NCBI GenBank assembly: GCA_900556185.1
Contig: USNN01000009.1
Location: 1-20,356 of the forward strand
Source: an uncultured Eubacteriales bacterium
GTDB taxonomy: Bacteria; Bacillota; Clostridia; Christensenellales; UBA1242
Direction: 5' to 3'
Length of the DNA: 20,356 nucleotides
In this document: positions 1 to 7,547 of the stretch, piece by piece
Layout: each line of letters starts with the position of its first letter
How positions within the stretch are numbered: the first letter of the stretch is position 1
The notes under the pieces: model-generated
Told to the model about the DNA's origin: nothing
What the model saw: the letters and a program-made list of their open reading frames with translations, nothing else
The model's database searches: none
Translations under genes and position numbers: made by a program

Positions 1-260
1 TTAACAGATGCCAAAAAGCAGGTGTTAAGGGTGTTAAAATTATGGTGGGTGGTCGTCTTGATGGTGCCGAAATCGCAAGAAGCGAATTCTATCAAGAAGG
101 TTCATTACCACTACAAACTTTACGTGCTAACATCGACTATGCAACAGCTACTGCTGATGTATACGGCGCTATTGGTATTAAAGTTTGGATCTACAAAGGT
201 GAAATCCTTGGTAAGACTGACCTAAGCATTCAAGGAGGAAACAAAAATGTTAATGCCTAA
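1..260 (+). CDS. rpsC: 30S ribosomal protein S3 (C-terminal part)
   Basis: This is the 3' end of the S3 gene; the 5' part lies before the window and codons are in frame from base 3. S3 sits in the head of the small subunit at the mRNA entry channel. The visible ~85 residues hold the conserved C-terminal KH-like domain: an AGVKGVKIMVGGRLDGAEIA segment, then ATADVYGAIGIKVWIYKGEIL, closely matching S3. The protein ends at the TAA at 258-260. It overlaps the rplP start by 14 bases, and the rplP ribosome binding site AGGAGG lies inside rpsC, which suggests coupled translation. The C-terminal tail after GEIL is short and Asn-rich. Confidence 0.95.
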   Translation, partial: NRCQKAGVKGVKIMVGGRLDGAEIARSEFYQEGSLPLQTLRANIDYATATADVYGAIGIKVWIYKGEILGKTDLSIQGGNKNVNA

Positions 261-702
261 AAGAGTTAAAAGAAGAAAACAACATCGTGGTCGTATGACT
301 GGCGTTGCTACTCGTGGTAACAGAATCACCCGTGGTGAATTTGGTATCATTGCAACCGAACCATGTTGGATTACTTCTAACCAAATAGAAGCTGCCCGTA
401 TTGCTATGACAAGATATACAAAGCGTGGTGGTAATGTTTGGATTAATATATTCCCACACAAACCAGTAACTAAAAAGCCTGCAGAAACCCGTATGGGTTC
501 TGGTAAAGGTTCCCCAGAATTCTGGGTAGCCGTTGTTAAACCAGGCAGAGTTATGTTTGAAATTGGCGGAATAAAAGAAGAAGTTGCAAGAGAAGCTTTA
601 AGACTTGCAACATACAAGTTACCTTGTGCAACTAAAATAATGTCTAAAGAAGACCTAGATGCATCTTTAGATAAACAACCAAAGACCGTAGAGGAGGCTT
701 AG
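247..702 (+). CDS. rplP: 50S ribosomal protein L16
   Basis: L16 is a large-subunit protein near the A site and peptidyl-transferase centre. The start MLMPKRVKRRKQHRG is the family's hallmark N-terminus. It continues with GNRITRGEFGI, a TRY-KRGGNVWI segment and the TRMGSGKGSPEFWVAVVKPG core. The 151 residues are slightly longer than the usual 136-145 because of an acidic C-terminal end. The start at 247 was chosen because AGGAGG at 233-238 is well spaced from it and because MLMPKR is conserved; a second ATG at 253 is less likely. The GAGGAGG near its own 3' end serves rpmC two bases downstream. Confidence 0.98.
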   Translation: MLMPKRVKRRKQHRGRMTGVATRGNRITRGEFGIIATEPCWITSNQIEAARIAMTRYTKRGGNVWINIFPHKPVTKKPAETRMGSGKGSPEFWVAVVKPGRVMFEIGGIKEEVAREALRLATYKLPCATKIMSKEDLDASLDKQPKTVEEA

Positions 703-704
703 AT

Positions 705-980
705 ATGAAAGTTGAAAAACTAAGAACCCAATCAGATGCTGAATTAAACAAGATGTTAGTTGACCTTAAGTCTCAACTATTCAATCTAAGATTTAGCAAT
801 GCTACCGGCTCTCTTCAAAATCCTTTGGCAATCAACACTTGCAAAAAAGACATAGCTAAGGTTATGACAGTGTTAAAAGAAAGAGAACTTGGCATCACTA
901 AGCCAGTAGTTGCTCCGGTTGCTGAAGTTAAAAAAACAACAAGAAAGACAACTTCTAAAAAAGTTGCTGAAAACAAGTAG
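705..980 (+). CDS. rpmC: 50S ribosomal protein L29 with basic C-terminal tail
   Basis: L29 is a small helical-hairpin protein at the polypeptide exit tunnel, next to L23. Residues 1-65 are a normal L29: ELNKMLVDLKSQLFNLRF, then NPLAI, then KDIAKVMTVLKERELG. The usual length is 60-70 residues. Here a tail of about 26 residues (66-91), rich in Lys, Thr, Val and Ala, is added and runs to the TAG stop. It begins two bases after the rplP stop, with its ribosome binding site inside rplP. The tail is low-complexity and resembles those on L24 and L30 in this same operon. Confidence 0.97.
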   Translation: MKVEKLRTQSDAELNKMLVDLKSQLFNLRFSNATGSLQNPLAINTCKKDIAKVMTVLKERELGITKPVVAPVAEVKKTTRKTTSKKVAENK

Positions 981-991
981 GAGAGTAACGT

Positions 992-1255
992 ATGGAAAAT
1001 ATTGAAAGAAATGATAGAAAGACCAGAATTGGTGTTGTTACCAGCAATAAAATGGATAAAACTATCGTTGTAGCAGTTAATGATAAGGTTAAACATCCAA
1101 TTTACAAGAAAACAATCAAGAAAACAAGAAAGTTCAAAGCTCATGACGCTGAAAATATTTGCGATATAGGCGATACTGTTATGATTGCTGAAACTCGTCC
1201 ACTTTCAAAAGACAAGAACTGGAGACTTGTTAAGATTGTTGAGAAAGTTAAATAG
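992..1255 (+). CDS. rpsQ: 30S ribosomal protein S17
   Basis: S17 is a primary 16S rRNA-binding protein of the small-subunit body with an OB fold. The sequence shows RKTRIGVVTSNKMDKTIVVA, a KHPIYKKTIKKTRKFKAHD loop, then GDTVMIAETRPLSKDKNWRL near the C-terminus, all diagnostic of S17. At 87 residues it is normal for the family. GGAGAG at 980-985 is the ribosome binding site. It ends in TAG. Confidence 0.98.
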   Translation: MENIERNDRKTRIGVVTSNKMDKTIVVAVNDKVKHPIYKKTIKKTRKFKAHDAENICDIGDTVMIAETRPLSKDKNWRLVKIVEKVK

Positions 1256-1274
1256 TTAATGGGAGAGAAATAAA

Positions 1275-1649
1275 ATGATACAACAGGAAACAAGACTAAA
1301 AGTTGCTGATAACACTGGTGCTAAAGAACTTCTTTGCATTAAGGTGCTTGGCGGGTCTATTGTAAAGTCTGGAAATATCGGTGATGTTATTGTTGCTTCT
1401 GTAAAGAGTGCACTACCTAACGGAACTGTTAAGAAAGGCGATGTAGTTAAAGCCGTTATTGTTAGAACTGTTAAAGGCGTTAAAAGACCAGATGGTAGTC
1501 ATATTAAATTTGACGAAAATGCAGCAGTTATTATCAACAACACAAAAGAAGGTTTACCACGAGGAACCCGTATATTCGGGCCAGTTGCTCGTGAATTAAG
1601 AGATAAGGGCTATATGAAGATAATTTCATTGGCACCTGAAGTACTATAG
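1275..1649 (+). CDS. rplN: 50S ribosomal protein L14
   Basis: L14 lies at the subunit interface, where it contacts 16S helix 44 and L19. Visible hallmarks are MIQQETRLKVADNTGAKELL at the N-terminus, DVIVASVKSALPNGTVKKGD, KAVIVRTVKGVKRPDGS, and the C-terminal RGTRIFGPVARELRDKGYMKI followed by ISLAPEVL. The 124 residues are close to the usual 122. GGGAGAG upstream is the ribosome binding site, and the stop is TAG. Confidence 0.98.
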   Translation: MIQQETRLKVADNTGAKELLCIKVLGGSIVKSGNIGDVIVASVKSALPNGTVKKGDVVKAVIVRTVKGVKRPDGSHIKFDENAAVIINNTKEGLPRGTRIFGPVARELRDKGYMKIISLAPEVL

Positions 1650-1663
1650 GAGGCGGAAAAATA

Positions 1664-2167
1664 ATGGCACAAACAACATTAAATGTAAAAACTGGCGATA
1701 ACGTTGTTGTTATTTCTGGTAAAGATGCTGGAAAACAGGGCAAAGTACTTGCTAGTTTCCCAAAGAAAAATAGAATAATTGTTGAAGGCGTTAACATTAT
1801 TAGCCGTCATACAAAAGCTCGTTCTGCAAAAGAAACAAGCGGAATAGTTAAAAAGGAAGGCACTATTGACGTTTCTAACGTTATGATAGTTTGCCCAACT
1901 TGTGGAAAACCAACAAGAGTTAAACATTCTCTTGTAGAAGGTAAAAATGTTAGAGTTTGCAAATGTGGTGCTGTTCTAGATAAGAAGTTTGAAAAAACTG
2001 CAAAGAAGAAAGCTACAAAGGCAAAAAAGTCTGCTGAAGACGTAAAAGATACAGAAAAGAAAGCTGTTAAGAAAACAAAACTAGAAAAAGCCGATAAAGC
2101 AACAAAGTCTAGTTCTACAAAGAACAAAGCTGAAAGTGCTAACATTAAAAGAAAACAGGATATGTAA
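1664..2167 (+). CDS. rplX: 50S ribosomal protein L24 with long basic C-terminal extension
   Basis: L24 is an early 23S rRNA-binding assembly protein beside the exit tunnel. Residues 5-105 are the standard protein: KOW motif (TGDNVVVISGKDAGKQGKVL), EGVNIISRHTK, GGI-like loop, then NVMIVCPTCGKPTRV and RVCKCG. Cysteines C77, C80, C99 and C101 form a zinc-ribbon-like pair of knuckles, but the second is C-x-C where most zinc-type L24 proteins have C-x2-C. Residues ~108-167 are a Lys/Ala/Thr/Ser tail of about 60 residues, making the protein 167 long against the usual ~105. The tail ends in TAA TAG tandem stops. It starts 14 bases after rplN, with AGGAGG. Confidence 0.97.
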   Translation: MAQTTLNVKTGDNVVVISGKDAGKQGKVLASFPKKNRIIVEGVNIISRHTKARSAKETSGIVKKEGTIDVSNVMIVCPTCGKPTRVKHSLVEGKNVRVCKCGAVLDKKFEKTAKKKATKAKKSAEDVKDTEKKAVKKTKLEKADKATKSSSTKNKAESANIKRKQDM

Positions 2168-2181
2168 TAGGGAGATAACAA

Positions 2182-2742
2182 ATGGAAAAAAAGAATACAT
2201 CTACTTATAGACTAAAAGATAAATATCTTACCGAAGTTGTTCCTGCAATGATGAAAGAATTTAACTACGCGAACATCAACGAATGCCCAAAAATTGAAAA
2301 AATCGTTTTAAATATGGGTCTTGGCGATGTAAAGGATAACAGTAAATCTCTTAACCTTGCTGTAGAAGAATTGGGTTTAATTGCTGGTCAAAAACCATTG
2401 GTTACCAAAGCTAAAAAATCAGTCGCAAACTTTAAAGTTCGTGAAGGTATGAACATTGGTGCTAAAGTTACTCTACGTGGAAAGAAAATGTATGAATTTC
2501 TAGATAGATTTTTGTCTATTGCTCTTCCTCGTGTTAGAGACTTTAGAGGTGTTAACCCAGACTGCTTTGATGGTAGAGGAAACTTTGCTTATGGTATTAA
2601 AGAACAACTTATTTTCCCTGAAATTGTTTATGACAAAATCGAGAAAATCCGTGGATTTGATGTTTGCATCGTAACCACAGCTAAAACCGATGATGAAGCA
2701 AGAAAATTATTATCTTTAATGGGTATGCCATTTAGAAAGTAA
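2182..2742 (+). CDS. rplE: 50S ribosomal protein L5
   Basis: L5 binds 5S rRNA in the central protuberance and contacts P-site tRNA. Visible motifs are LKDKYLTEVVPAMMKEFNY, KIEKIVLNMGLGD, GQKPLVTKAKKSVANFKVRE, LRGKKMYEFLDRF, LPRVRDFRG and the C-terminal GFDVCIVTTAKTDDEARKLL. The 186 residues compare with ~179 usual; the difference is a slightly longer N-terminus. GGGAG serves as the ribosome binding site. The stop TAA is followed directly in frame by TGA. Confidence 0.98.
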   Translation: MEKKNTSTYRLKDKYLTEVVPAMMKEFNYANINECPKIEKIVLNMGLGDVKDNSKSLNLAVEELGLIAGQKPLVTKAKKSVANFKVREGMNIGAKVTLRGKKMYEFLDRFLSIALPRVRDFRGVNPDCFDGRGNFAYGIKEQLIFPEIVYDKIEKIRGFDVCIVTTAKTDDEARKLLSLMGMPFRK

Positions 2743-2757
2743 TGAAAGGAGATAATT

Positions 2758-2943
2758 ATGGCAAAGAAAGCACTTATTAATAAACAACAAGGCGAACAAA
2801 AATACAGTACCAGAGAATACACAAGATGTTCTATTTGCGGAAGACCACACGCTGTTCTTCGTAAATATGGCATTTGCCGTATTTGTTTTAGAGAACTTGC
2901 TTACAAAGGTGAAATACCTGGTGCAAAGAAGTCTAGTTGGTAA
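2758..2943 (+). CDS. rpsN: 30S ribosomal protein S14, zinc-binding type
   Basis: This is the short (61-residue) S14, which acts in the head of the 30S subunit near the A site. The zinc-binding C+ form is shown by C24-x2-C27 (TRCSICGRPH) and C40-x2-C43 (YGICRICFRELA), and by the conserved C-terminal GEIPGAKKSSW. The strong AAGGAG upstream marks the start. The zinc type is usual in Gram-positive bacteria; a zinc-free paralog may exist elsewhere in the genome but is not seen here. Confidence 0.98.
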   Translation: MAKKALINKQQGEQKYSTREYTRCSICGRPHAVLRKYGICRICFRELAYKGEIPGAKKSSW

Positions 2944-2963
2944 AATTTGGGAGGAAAGATAAA

Positions 2964-3362
2964 ATGATAGTAACAGACCCTATTGCAGATATGTTAACTA
3001 GAATTAGAAATGCTCAAACTGCTCGACATGAAACAGTTAGTGTTCCAGATTCTAAGACAAAAAGAGCCATCGCTAACATTTTGTTAAACGAAGGTTACAT
3101 ATCAAATGTAGAAATTGTTGAGATTAAAAATCAAAACGAAATAAAAATTACTTTAAAGTATGCAGAGAACAACAAAAAAGTTCTGTCTGGTTTAAAGAGA
3201 ATTTCTAAGCCTGGTCTTAGAGTTTATGCAAGCGTTGATGAACTACCAAGAGTTCTTAATGGTTTAGGAATTGCAATTATATCAACTAGCAAAGGCATTG
3301 TAACCGACAGAGAAGCAAGAAAACTTGGTCTTGGTGGCGAAGTTCTTGCTTATGTATGGTAG
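2964..3362 (+). CDS. rpsH: 30S ribosomal protein S8
   Basis: S8 is a primary 16S rRNA-binding protein essential for assembly of the small-subunit platform. Motifs are TDPIADMLTRIRNAQ at the N-terminus, the DSKTKRAIANILLNEGYI segment, LKRISKPGLRVYAS, and the C-terminal GIAIISTSKGIVTDREARK with LGGEVLAYVW. The ATG at 2964 gives the family's typical 132 residues and has GGGAGG at 2949-2954 nine bases before it. A longer in-frame start at 2937 overlaps rpsN and would run through this ribosome binding site, so it is rejected. The stop is TAG. Confidence 0.97.
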   Translation: MIVTDPIADMLTRIRNAQTARHETVSVPDSKTKRAIANILLNEGYISNVEIVEIKNQNEIKITLKYAENNKKVLSGLKRISKPGLRVYASVDELPRVLNGLGIAIISTSKGIVTDREARKLGLGGEVLAYVW

Positions 3363-3371
3363 GAGGAAGAT

Positions 3372-3932
3372 ATGTCAAGAATAGGTAGATTACCAATAGT
3401 TATTCCTGCAGGTGTCAAAGTCGACATTTCTAACGAAAATGTTGTCATTGTTACTGGTCCATTAGGTTCACTTCGTCAACCAGTTGATAACTGCATCAAG
3501 GTTGAAAAGAAAGAACTTGCTGGTAAGGAAGAACTTGTATTAACAAGAAATAGCGAAGAAAAATCTGTAAAAGCTAAACACGGCCTATATAGAGCTTTAA
3601 TCGCAAATATGATTGAAGGTGTTACAAAAGGATATTCTAAATCATTAGTTATCAATGGTGTCGGTTTCAAAAACGCCGTTTCTGGAGATAAACTAGTATT
3701 AAATATTGGTTTTTCACACGCAATCAATTTCCAAATTCCTAGCGATGTAAAAATTACTTGCCCTTCAGCAACAGAAATTAAAGTTGAAGGTTGTGATAAA
3801 ACTAGAGTTGGTCAAGTAGCTGCAGATATAAAAGCTCTTAAACCAATTGAACCATATCATGGCTATGGAATTAAATATAGTGACCAATTTGTTCTTAGAA
3901 AAGAAATTAAAAAGGCTACTAAGAAGAAATAA
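3372..3932 (+). CDS. rplF: 50S ribosomal protein L6
   Basis: L6 sits near the sarcin-ricin loop and the factor-binding site of the large subunit. It has two similar alpha/beta domains. Visible motifs are SRIGRLPIVIPAGVKV, NVVIVTGPLGSL, HGLYRALIANMIEGVTKGYS at the end of the first domain, then VEGCDKTRVGQVAADI and EPYHGYGIKYSDQFVLRKE in the second. The 186 residues include a short basic end (KKATKKK). AGGAGGAAG precedes the start, nine bases after rpsH. Confidence 0.98.
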   Translation: MSRIGRLPIVIPAGVKVDISNENVVIVTGPLGSLRQPVDNCIKVEKKELAGKEELVLTRNSEEKSVKAKHGLYRALIANMIEGVTKGYSKSLVINGVGFKNAVSGDKLVLNIGFSHAINFQIPSDVKITCPSATEIKVEGCDKTRVGQVAADIKALKPIEPYHGYGIKYSDQFVLRKEIKKATKKK

Positions 3933-3943
3933 GGAGAGATGAT

Positions 3944-4312
3944 ATGATTAAGAAGATAGATAAAAATTCTGTTCGTAAAGCAAAACAAAAACGAATTAGA
4001 AATAAAATCAGTGGAACAGCATCTTGTCCAAGACTAAATGTATATCGTTCTTTAACCAATATTTATGCTCAAATCATTGATGATGAAGCTGGTGTTACAA
4101 TTGCTAGTGCATCTACAATGGATAAATCTTTAGCAGAAGAATTAGCTAACAAAACAAAGTCTGAAAAGGCATTTGTAGTTGGTGAAGCTGTTGCTAAAAG
4201 AGCACTTAAAAAAGGTATTAAAGAAGTTGTATTTGACCGTTCGGGCTATCTATACACCGGTAGAGTTGAAAAACTTGCTGAAGGTGCAAGAAGTGCCGGC
4301 TTAGAGTTTTAG
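3944..4312 (+). CDS. rplR: 50S ribosomal protein L18
   Basis: L18 binds 5S rRNA with L5 in the central protuberance. The sequence carries the basic N-terminus (RKAKQKRIRNKISGTASCPR), LNVYRSLTNIYAQIIDDEAG, and the C-terminal FDRSGYLYTGRVEKLAEGAR plus SAGLEF, all typical. Its length of 122 residues is normal. AAGGAGAG upstream is the ribosome binding site, and it ends in TAG 16 bases before rpsE. Confidence 0.98.
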   Translation: MIKKIDKNSVRKAKQKRIRNKISGTASCPRLNVYRSLTNIYAQIIDDEAGVTIASASTMDKSLAEELANKTKSEKAFVVGEAVAKRALKKGIKEVVFDRSGYLYTGRVEKLAEGARSAGLEF

Positions 4313-4328
4313 GAATTAGGAGAAGAAT

Positions 4329-4847
4329 ATGGCAAAGATGGATAGAAAAAACAATCAAACACCTGAAAAGAAAGATGAATTTGACAAAGTTACCGTTGAT
4401 ATTCGTCGTGTAACCAAAGTTGTTAAGGGTGGTCGAAACATGAGATTCTCTGCTCTTGTAGTTACTGGTAACGGTAAAGGCAAAGTTGGAGTAGGTATGG
4501 GTAGAGGCGCCGAAGTTTCAACAGCTATGGATAAAGCTGGTGTTGATGCTAAAAAACATATTATAGATGTCCCAATGAAAGGTACAACTATTCCACACGA
4601 AGTTGTTGGTAGATTTGAAAAGACAAAAGTTATAATGATGCCTGCTAAAGTTGGTAATGGTATTATTGCCGGCGGTAGCGTTCGTAGCGTTGTTGAACTT
4701 GTTGGTATCAAAGATATTACAACTAAGATGTATGGTTCTAACAATGCAGTTAACTGCGTTAAAGCAACCATGGATGGCTTAAGCAAATTAAGAAATGCTG
4801 AAGAAATCGCAAGACTTCGTGGAAAAACCGTAAGCGAAATTTTATAG
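4329..4847 (+). CDS. rpsE: 30S ribosomal protein S5
   Basis: S5 lies at the mRNA entry channel and affects decoding accuracy. The N-terminal dsRNA-binding domain shows VTKVVKGGRNMRFSALVVTG then NGKGKVGVGMGRGAEV. The C-terminal ribosomal S5-fold domain shows GIIAGGSVRSVVELVGIKDI, then MYGSNNAVNCVKATMDGL and ARLRGKTVSEIL. Its 172 residues are normal for the family. The region around residues 30-37 (VVKGGR) is the conserved spectinomycin-related loop. AGGAGAAG precedes the start. The stop is TAG. Confidence 0.98.
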   Translation: MAKMDRKNNQTPEKKDEFDKVTVDIRRVTKVVKGGRNMRFSALVVTGNGKGKVGVGMGRGAEVSTAMDKAGVDAKKHIIDVPMKGTTIPHEVVGRFEKTKVIMMPAKVGNGIIAGGSVRSVVELVGIKDITTKMYGSNNAVNCVKATMDGLSKLRNAEEIARLRGKTVSEIL

Positions 4848-4858
4848 GAGAAGGAAAA

Positions 4859-5137
4859 ATGGAAGAAAAGAAACAAACATTAAATACAGAAGCTCCTGTA
4901 GAAAAGACCAAAACTGTTAAAGCGAAAACTGCTTCAACCAAAGCAAAGAAAGCTGACAAGAAAGTTAAAGTTACACTTGTAAAAAGCACAATCGGTTGCC
5001 TAGAAAAACAAAAAAGAACTGTTCAAGCTTTAGGCTTAAAGAAAATTAGAAGTTCTGTTGTTCTTCCTGACAACGCTTGCACAAGAGGTATGATTTTCGT
5101 AGTTAGACATCTTGTTTCTGTTGAAGATGCAAAATAG
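4859..5137 (+). CDS. rpmD: 50S ribosomal protein L30 with N-terminal extension
   Basis: L30 is a small large-subunit protein. The core begins at about residue 36 (KVKVTLVKSTIG) and continues through QKRTVQALGLKKIRSSVVLP and RGMIFVVRHLVSVED. Normal L30 is ~59 residues. Here about 35 extra N-terminal residues, rich in Lys, Thr and Ala, are present. The extension is supported because GGAGAAGG lies just before the ATG at 4859 and no other start codon occurs before the core. The extension has the same low-complexity basic character as the tails of L24 and L29. Confidence 0.95.
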   Translation: MEEKKQTLNTEAPVEKTKTVKAKTASTKAKKADKKVKVTLVKSTIGCLEKQKRTVQALGLKKIRSSVVLPDNACTRGMIFVVRHLVSVEDAK

Positions 5138-5157
5138 TTAAATAGGAGAATTAAAGT

Positions 5158-5601
5158 ATGAATATACAAAGTTTATCACCTGCTCCAAATTCTACTTTCA
5201 AGACCAAAAGACTAGGTCGTGGAACTGGATCTGGTTTAGGTAAAACTGCTGGCAAAGGTCATAAGGGTCAAAATGCTAGAAGTGGTGGCGGAGTTAGACC
5301 TGGATTTGAAGGCGGTCAAATGCCTCTAATCAGAAGATTGCCAAAACGTGGATTTACTAACAACTGGAAGAAGAACTACACAACCATTAATGTTAGTGAA
5401 CTTAATAAATTAGAACCAAATACAATTGTTACGGCAGAAATGTTGAAAGCAACTGGAAAAATTTCAAAGATTAATGAATATGGTCTAAAGGTTATAGGTA
5501 ATGGTGAACTTACTGTTCCTCTAACTGTTAAAGCCAACAAATTTTCAGAAGCCGCTATTCAAAAAATCCAAAAAGCTGGCGGAACAGTTGAGGTGGTTTA
5601 A
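5158..5601 (+). CDS. rplO: 50S ribosomal protein L15
   Basis: L15 is a late-assembly protein that threads a long basic N-terminal arm into the large subunit. The Gly-rich arm is visible (KRLGRGTGSGLGKTAGKGHK, then RSGGGVRPGFEGGQMPLIRR and LPKRGFTN), followed by the globular C-terminal domain ending KIQKAGGTVEVV. The 147 residues are standard. Its TAA stop shares one base with the secY start (TAATG), so the two are probably translationally coupled. Confidence 0.98.
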   Translation: MNIQSLSPAPNSTFKTKRLGRGTGSGLGKTAGKGHKGQNARSGGGVRPGFEGGQMPLIRRLPKRGFTNNWKKNYTTINVSELNKLEPNTIVTAEMLKATGKISKINEYGLKVIGNGELTVPLTVKANKFSEAAIQKIQKAGGTVEVV

Positions 5602-6908
5602 TGTTTAAAACTTTGGCAAGTGCATTTAAAAATAAAGACATTAGAAAAGGGTTGCTAATAACATTACTATTGTTACTAGTATACAGACTAGGATGCTTTA
5701 TGCCTATTCCTGGCATAGACCCAGATGTATATGGTTACAAAATAGATAATGATAACGTTGGTGTGTTGGCATTGCTTAACTCGGTAACGGGTTCTGCGCT
5801 TGCAAATGGGTCATTTTTGGCTCTTGGTATTACACCATACATTAACGCATCAATTATAGTGCAACTGCTAAGTGTTGGCATTCCTGCTTTAGAAAGACTA
5901 TCTAAAGAAGGCGATGACGGAAAAAAGAAAATGAATTTAATTACCAAAATTACAGCACTTATCTTGGCTGTGGCTCAAGGTGTTGGTATTGTTATTGGTA
6001 TTGGTCAATCTGGCTTAACTAACCTATATGGTTCAGCTCCAATTTGGCTAACCGGTGCAACTGTTGTTATATTTATGGTTGCCGGAACTTGCTTTACTAT
6101 TTGGCTTGGTGATAGAATCACCGAACAAAATATTGGCAATGGTATATCACTAATAATCTTTGCAGGTATTATGGCATCTGCTGCATCTGCAATCGCTAAC
6201 AGCGTTAGCCGTATCGCTAGTGGTAACACATCTGCAATTTGGGAATTATTAGGCTTCTTACTATTAGCATTAATTATATTTGCTTTAATTGTTTATGTAG
6301 ATATGGCAGAAAGAAAAATTCCTGTTCAATATGCAAAGCAAATTAAAGGCAGAAAAATGTTGGGTGGACAATCTAGTTACATTCCAATGAAGATTAATGC
6401 AAGTGGTGTTATGCCAATTATTTTCGCATCTGCAATCATCACTTTCCCAAACCTAATTATGCAATTATTTGGGGTAACAAAAGAAAGTGGTTGGTTTGCT
6501 AGATTTTATTACAACTATCTAGGCACAGGAAGTATTGGATATTCAATTTTAGTAGGCTTACTAATTTTGTTCTTCTCATATTTCTATGCTCAATTACAAT
6601 TTAATCCAGCCGATGTTAGTCAAAACATTCAACAACACGGTGGATTTATCCCAGGTATTAGACCTGGCAAGGCAACAACAGATTACTTAAAAAGAGTAAG
6701 CAACAGAATAACACTATTTGGTGCATTGTATCTTGCATTCCTTGCAATTGTTCCATCTATTATATTTGGTTTGGTTGCAGGTGGTTCGCTAGAACTATTA
6801 AACGCATTTACAGCTACTGGTATGTTAATCGTTGTTAGTGTTGCTATTGAACTTGACACACAACTCGAAGCACAACTAATGATGAAACGACACAAAAATA
6901 TTTTGTAG
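5601..6908 (+). CDS. secY: Preprotein translocase subunit SecY
   Basis: SecY is the pore of the Sec translocon in the cytoplasmic membrane; it exports and inserts proteins together with SecE, SecG and SecA. The 435 residues contain about ten hydrophobic segments, starting after a short cytoplasmic N-terminus (FKNKDIRKGLLITLLLLLV). Family signatures are the early FMPIPGIDPDVY loop, GSFLALGITPYINASIIVQL, VQYAKQIKGRK then SSYIPMKINASGVMPIIFA, and the cytoplasmic loop with NPADVSQNIQQHGGFIPGIR followed by TTDYL, the SecA/ribosome contact region. Its start overlaps the rplO stop by one base. The stop is TAG. Confidence 0.98.
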   Translation: MFKTLASAFKNKDIRKGLLITLLLLLVYRLGCFMPIPGIDPDVYGYKIDNDNVGVLALLNSVTGSALANGSFLALGITPYINASIIVQLLSVGIPALERLSKEGDDGKKKMNLITKITALILAVAQGVGIVIGIGQSGLTNLYGSAPIWLTGATVVIFMVAGTCFTIWLGDRITEQNIGNGISLIIFAGIMASAASAIANSVSRIASGNTSAIWELLGFLLLALIIFALIVYVDMAERKIPVQYAKQIKGRKMLGGQSSYIPMKINASGVMPIIFASAIITFPNLIMQLFGVTKESGWFARFYYNYLGTGSIGYSILVGLLILFFSYFYAQLQFNPADVSQNIQQHGGFIPGIRPGKATTDYLKRVSNRITLFGALYLAFLAIVPSIIFGLVAGGSLELLNAFTATGMLIVVSVAIELDTQLEAQLMMKRHKNIL

Positions 6909-6916
6909 GAGAATTT

Positions 6917-7543
6917 ATGAATATTTTATTGATTGGGGCATCTGGTTCGGGGAAAGGTACTCAAGCACAAAGACTTGTTTCAAAATACGGTTTTTGCCAT
7001 TTATCTATGGGCGATGTATTGCGAGAACAAGTGGCTCTTGGAACAGAGGAAGGCAAAAAAATAGATGAATATCTAAAAAATGGCAGTCTTGTTCCATTAG
7101 AAATAGTATTAAAATCATTAAAAAATAAAATGGCTAGTGAAAAACAAGCAAAAGGTTTCTTGTTAGATGGCTTTCCAAGAACAATGGAACAAGTAGCTGT
7201 GTTAGACCTACCAATCGCACTAGTTCTAAATTTCCAAAACGATTTGGAAAAAATTAAAGATAGATTGGTTAATAGAAGGGTTTGCAAAGTTTGCAACACC
7301 AATTCACATGTATCTAAACTTGTGAATGAAAAATGTCCTGTTTGTGGTGGCGAGGTTTACCAACGAACAGACGATAATGAGTCTTCAATAGACAAACGAT
7401 TGAATTTCTATAGAGAGGAAGTTGTGCCTGTTGTTAACTATTATAAAGCGAATGGCTTTAATGTGGTTGATATAGATGCAGATAAATCAATAGAAGAAGT
7501 TTCAAAACAAATAGAAAGAGCAATTCTTTCTATAAAAGAGTAA
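6917..7543 (+). CDS. adk: Adenylate kinase, zinc-finger LID type
   Basis: The enzyme interconverts ATP plus AMP with two ADP in the cytoplasm. The P-loop is GASGSGKGT at residues 7-15; most Adk proteins have Pro where Ser9 stands. Other motifs are the AMP-binding LSMGDVLRE (29-37), DGFPRT (84-89), the LID domain at ~119-155, TDD (151-153) and an Arg at 161. C123, C126, C140 and C143 form the zinc site of Gram-positive long-form Adk. The 208 residues are slightly short of the usual ~215. It follows secY by eight bases with AGGAGAA, the usual Firmicute order. Confidence 0.97.
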   Translation: MNILLIGASGSGKGTQAQRLVSKYGFCHLSMGDVLREQVALGTEEGKKIDEYLKNGSLVPLEIVLKSLKNKMASEKQAKGFLLDGFPRTMEQVAVLDLPIALVLNFQNDLEKIKDRLVNRRVCKVCNTNSHVSKLVNEKCPVCGGEVYQRTDDNESSIDKRLNFYREEVVPVVNYYKANGFNVVDIDADKSIEEVSKQIERAILSIKE

Positions 7544-7547
7544 AGAA

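Noticed and set aside
2937..2963. Longer start for rpsH adding nine residues
   Set aside because: It overlaps rpsN and covers the rpsH ribosome binding site; the 2964 start gives the conserved S8 N-terminus and normal length.
4355..4876. Long hydrophobic open frame on the minus strand opposite rpsE (173 codons)
   Set aside because: It is antisense to a certain ribosomal gene, has no ribosome binding site and a composition that follows from the rpsE codons.
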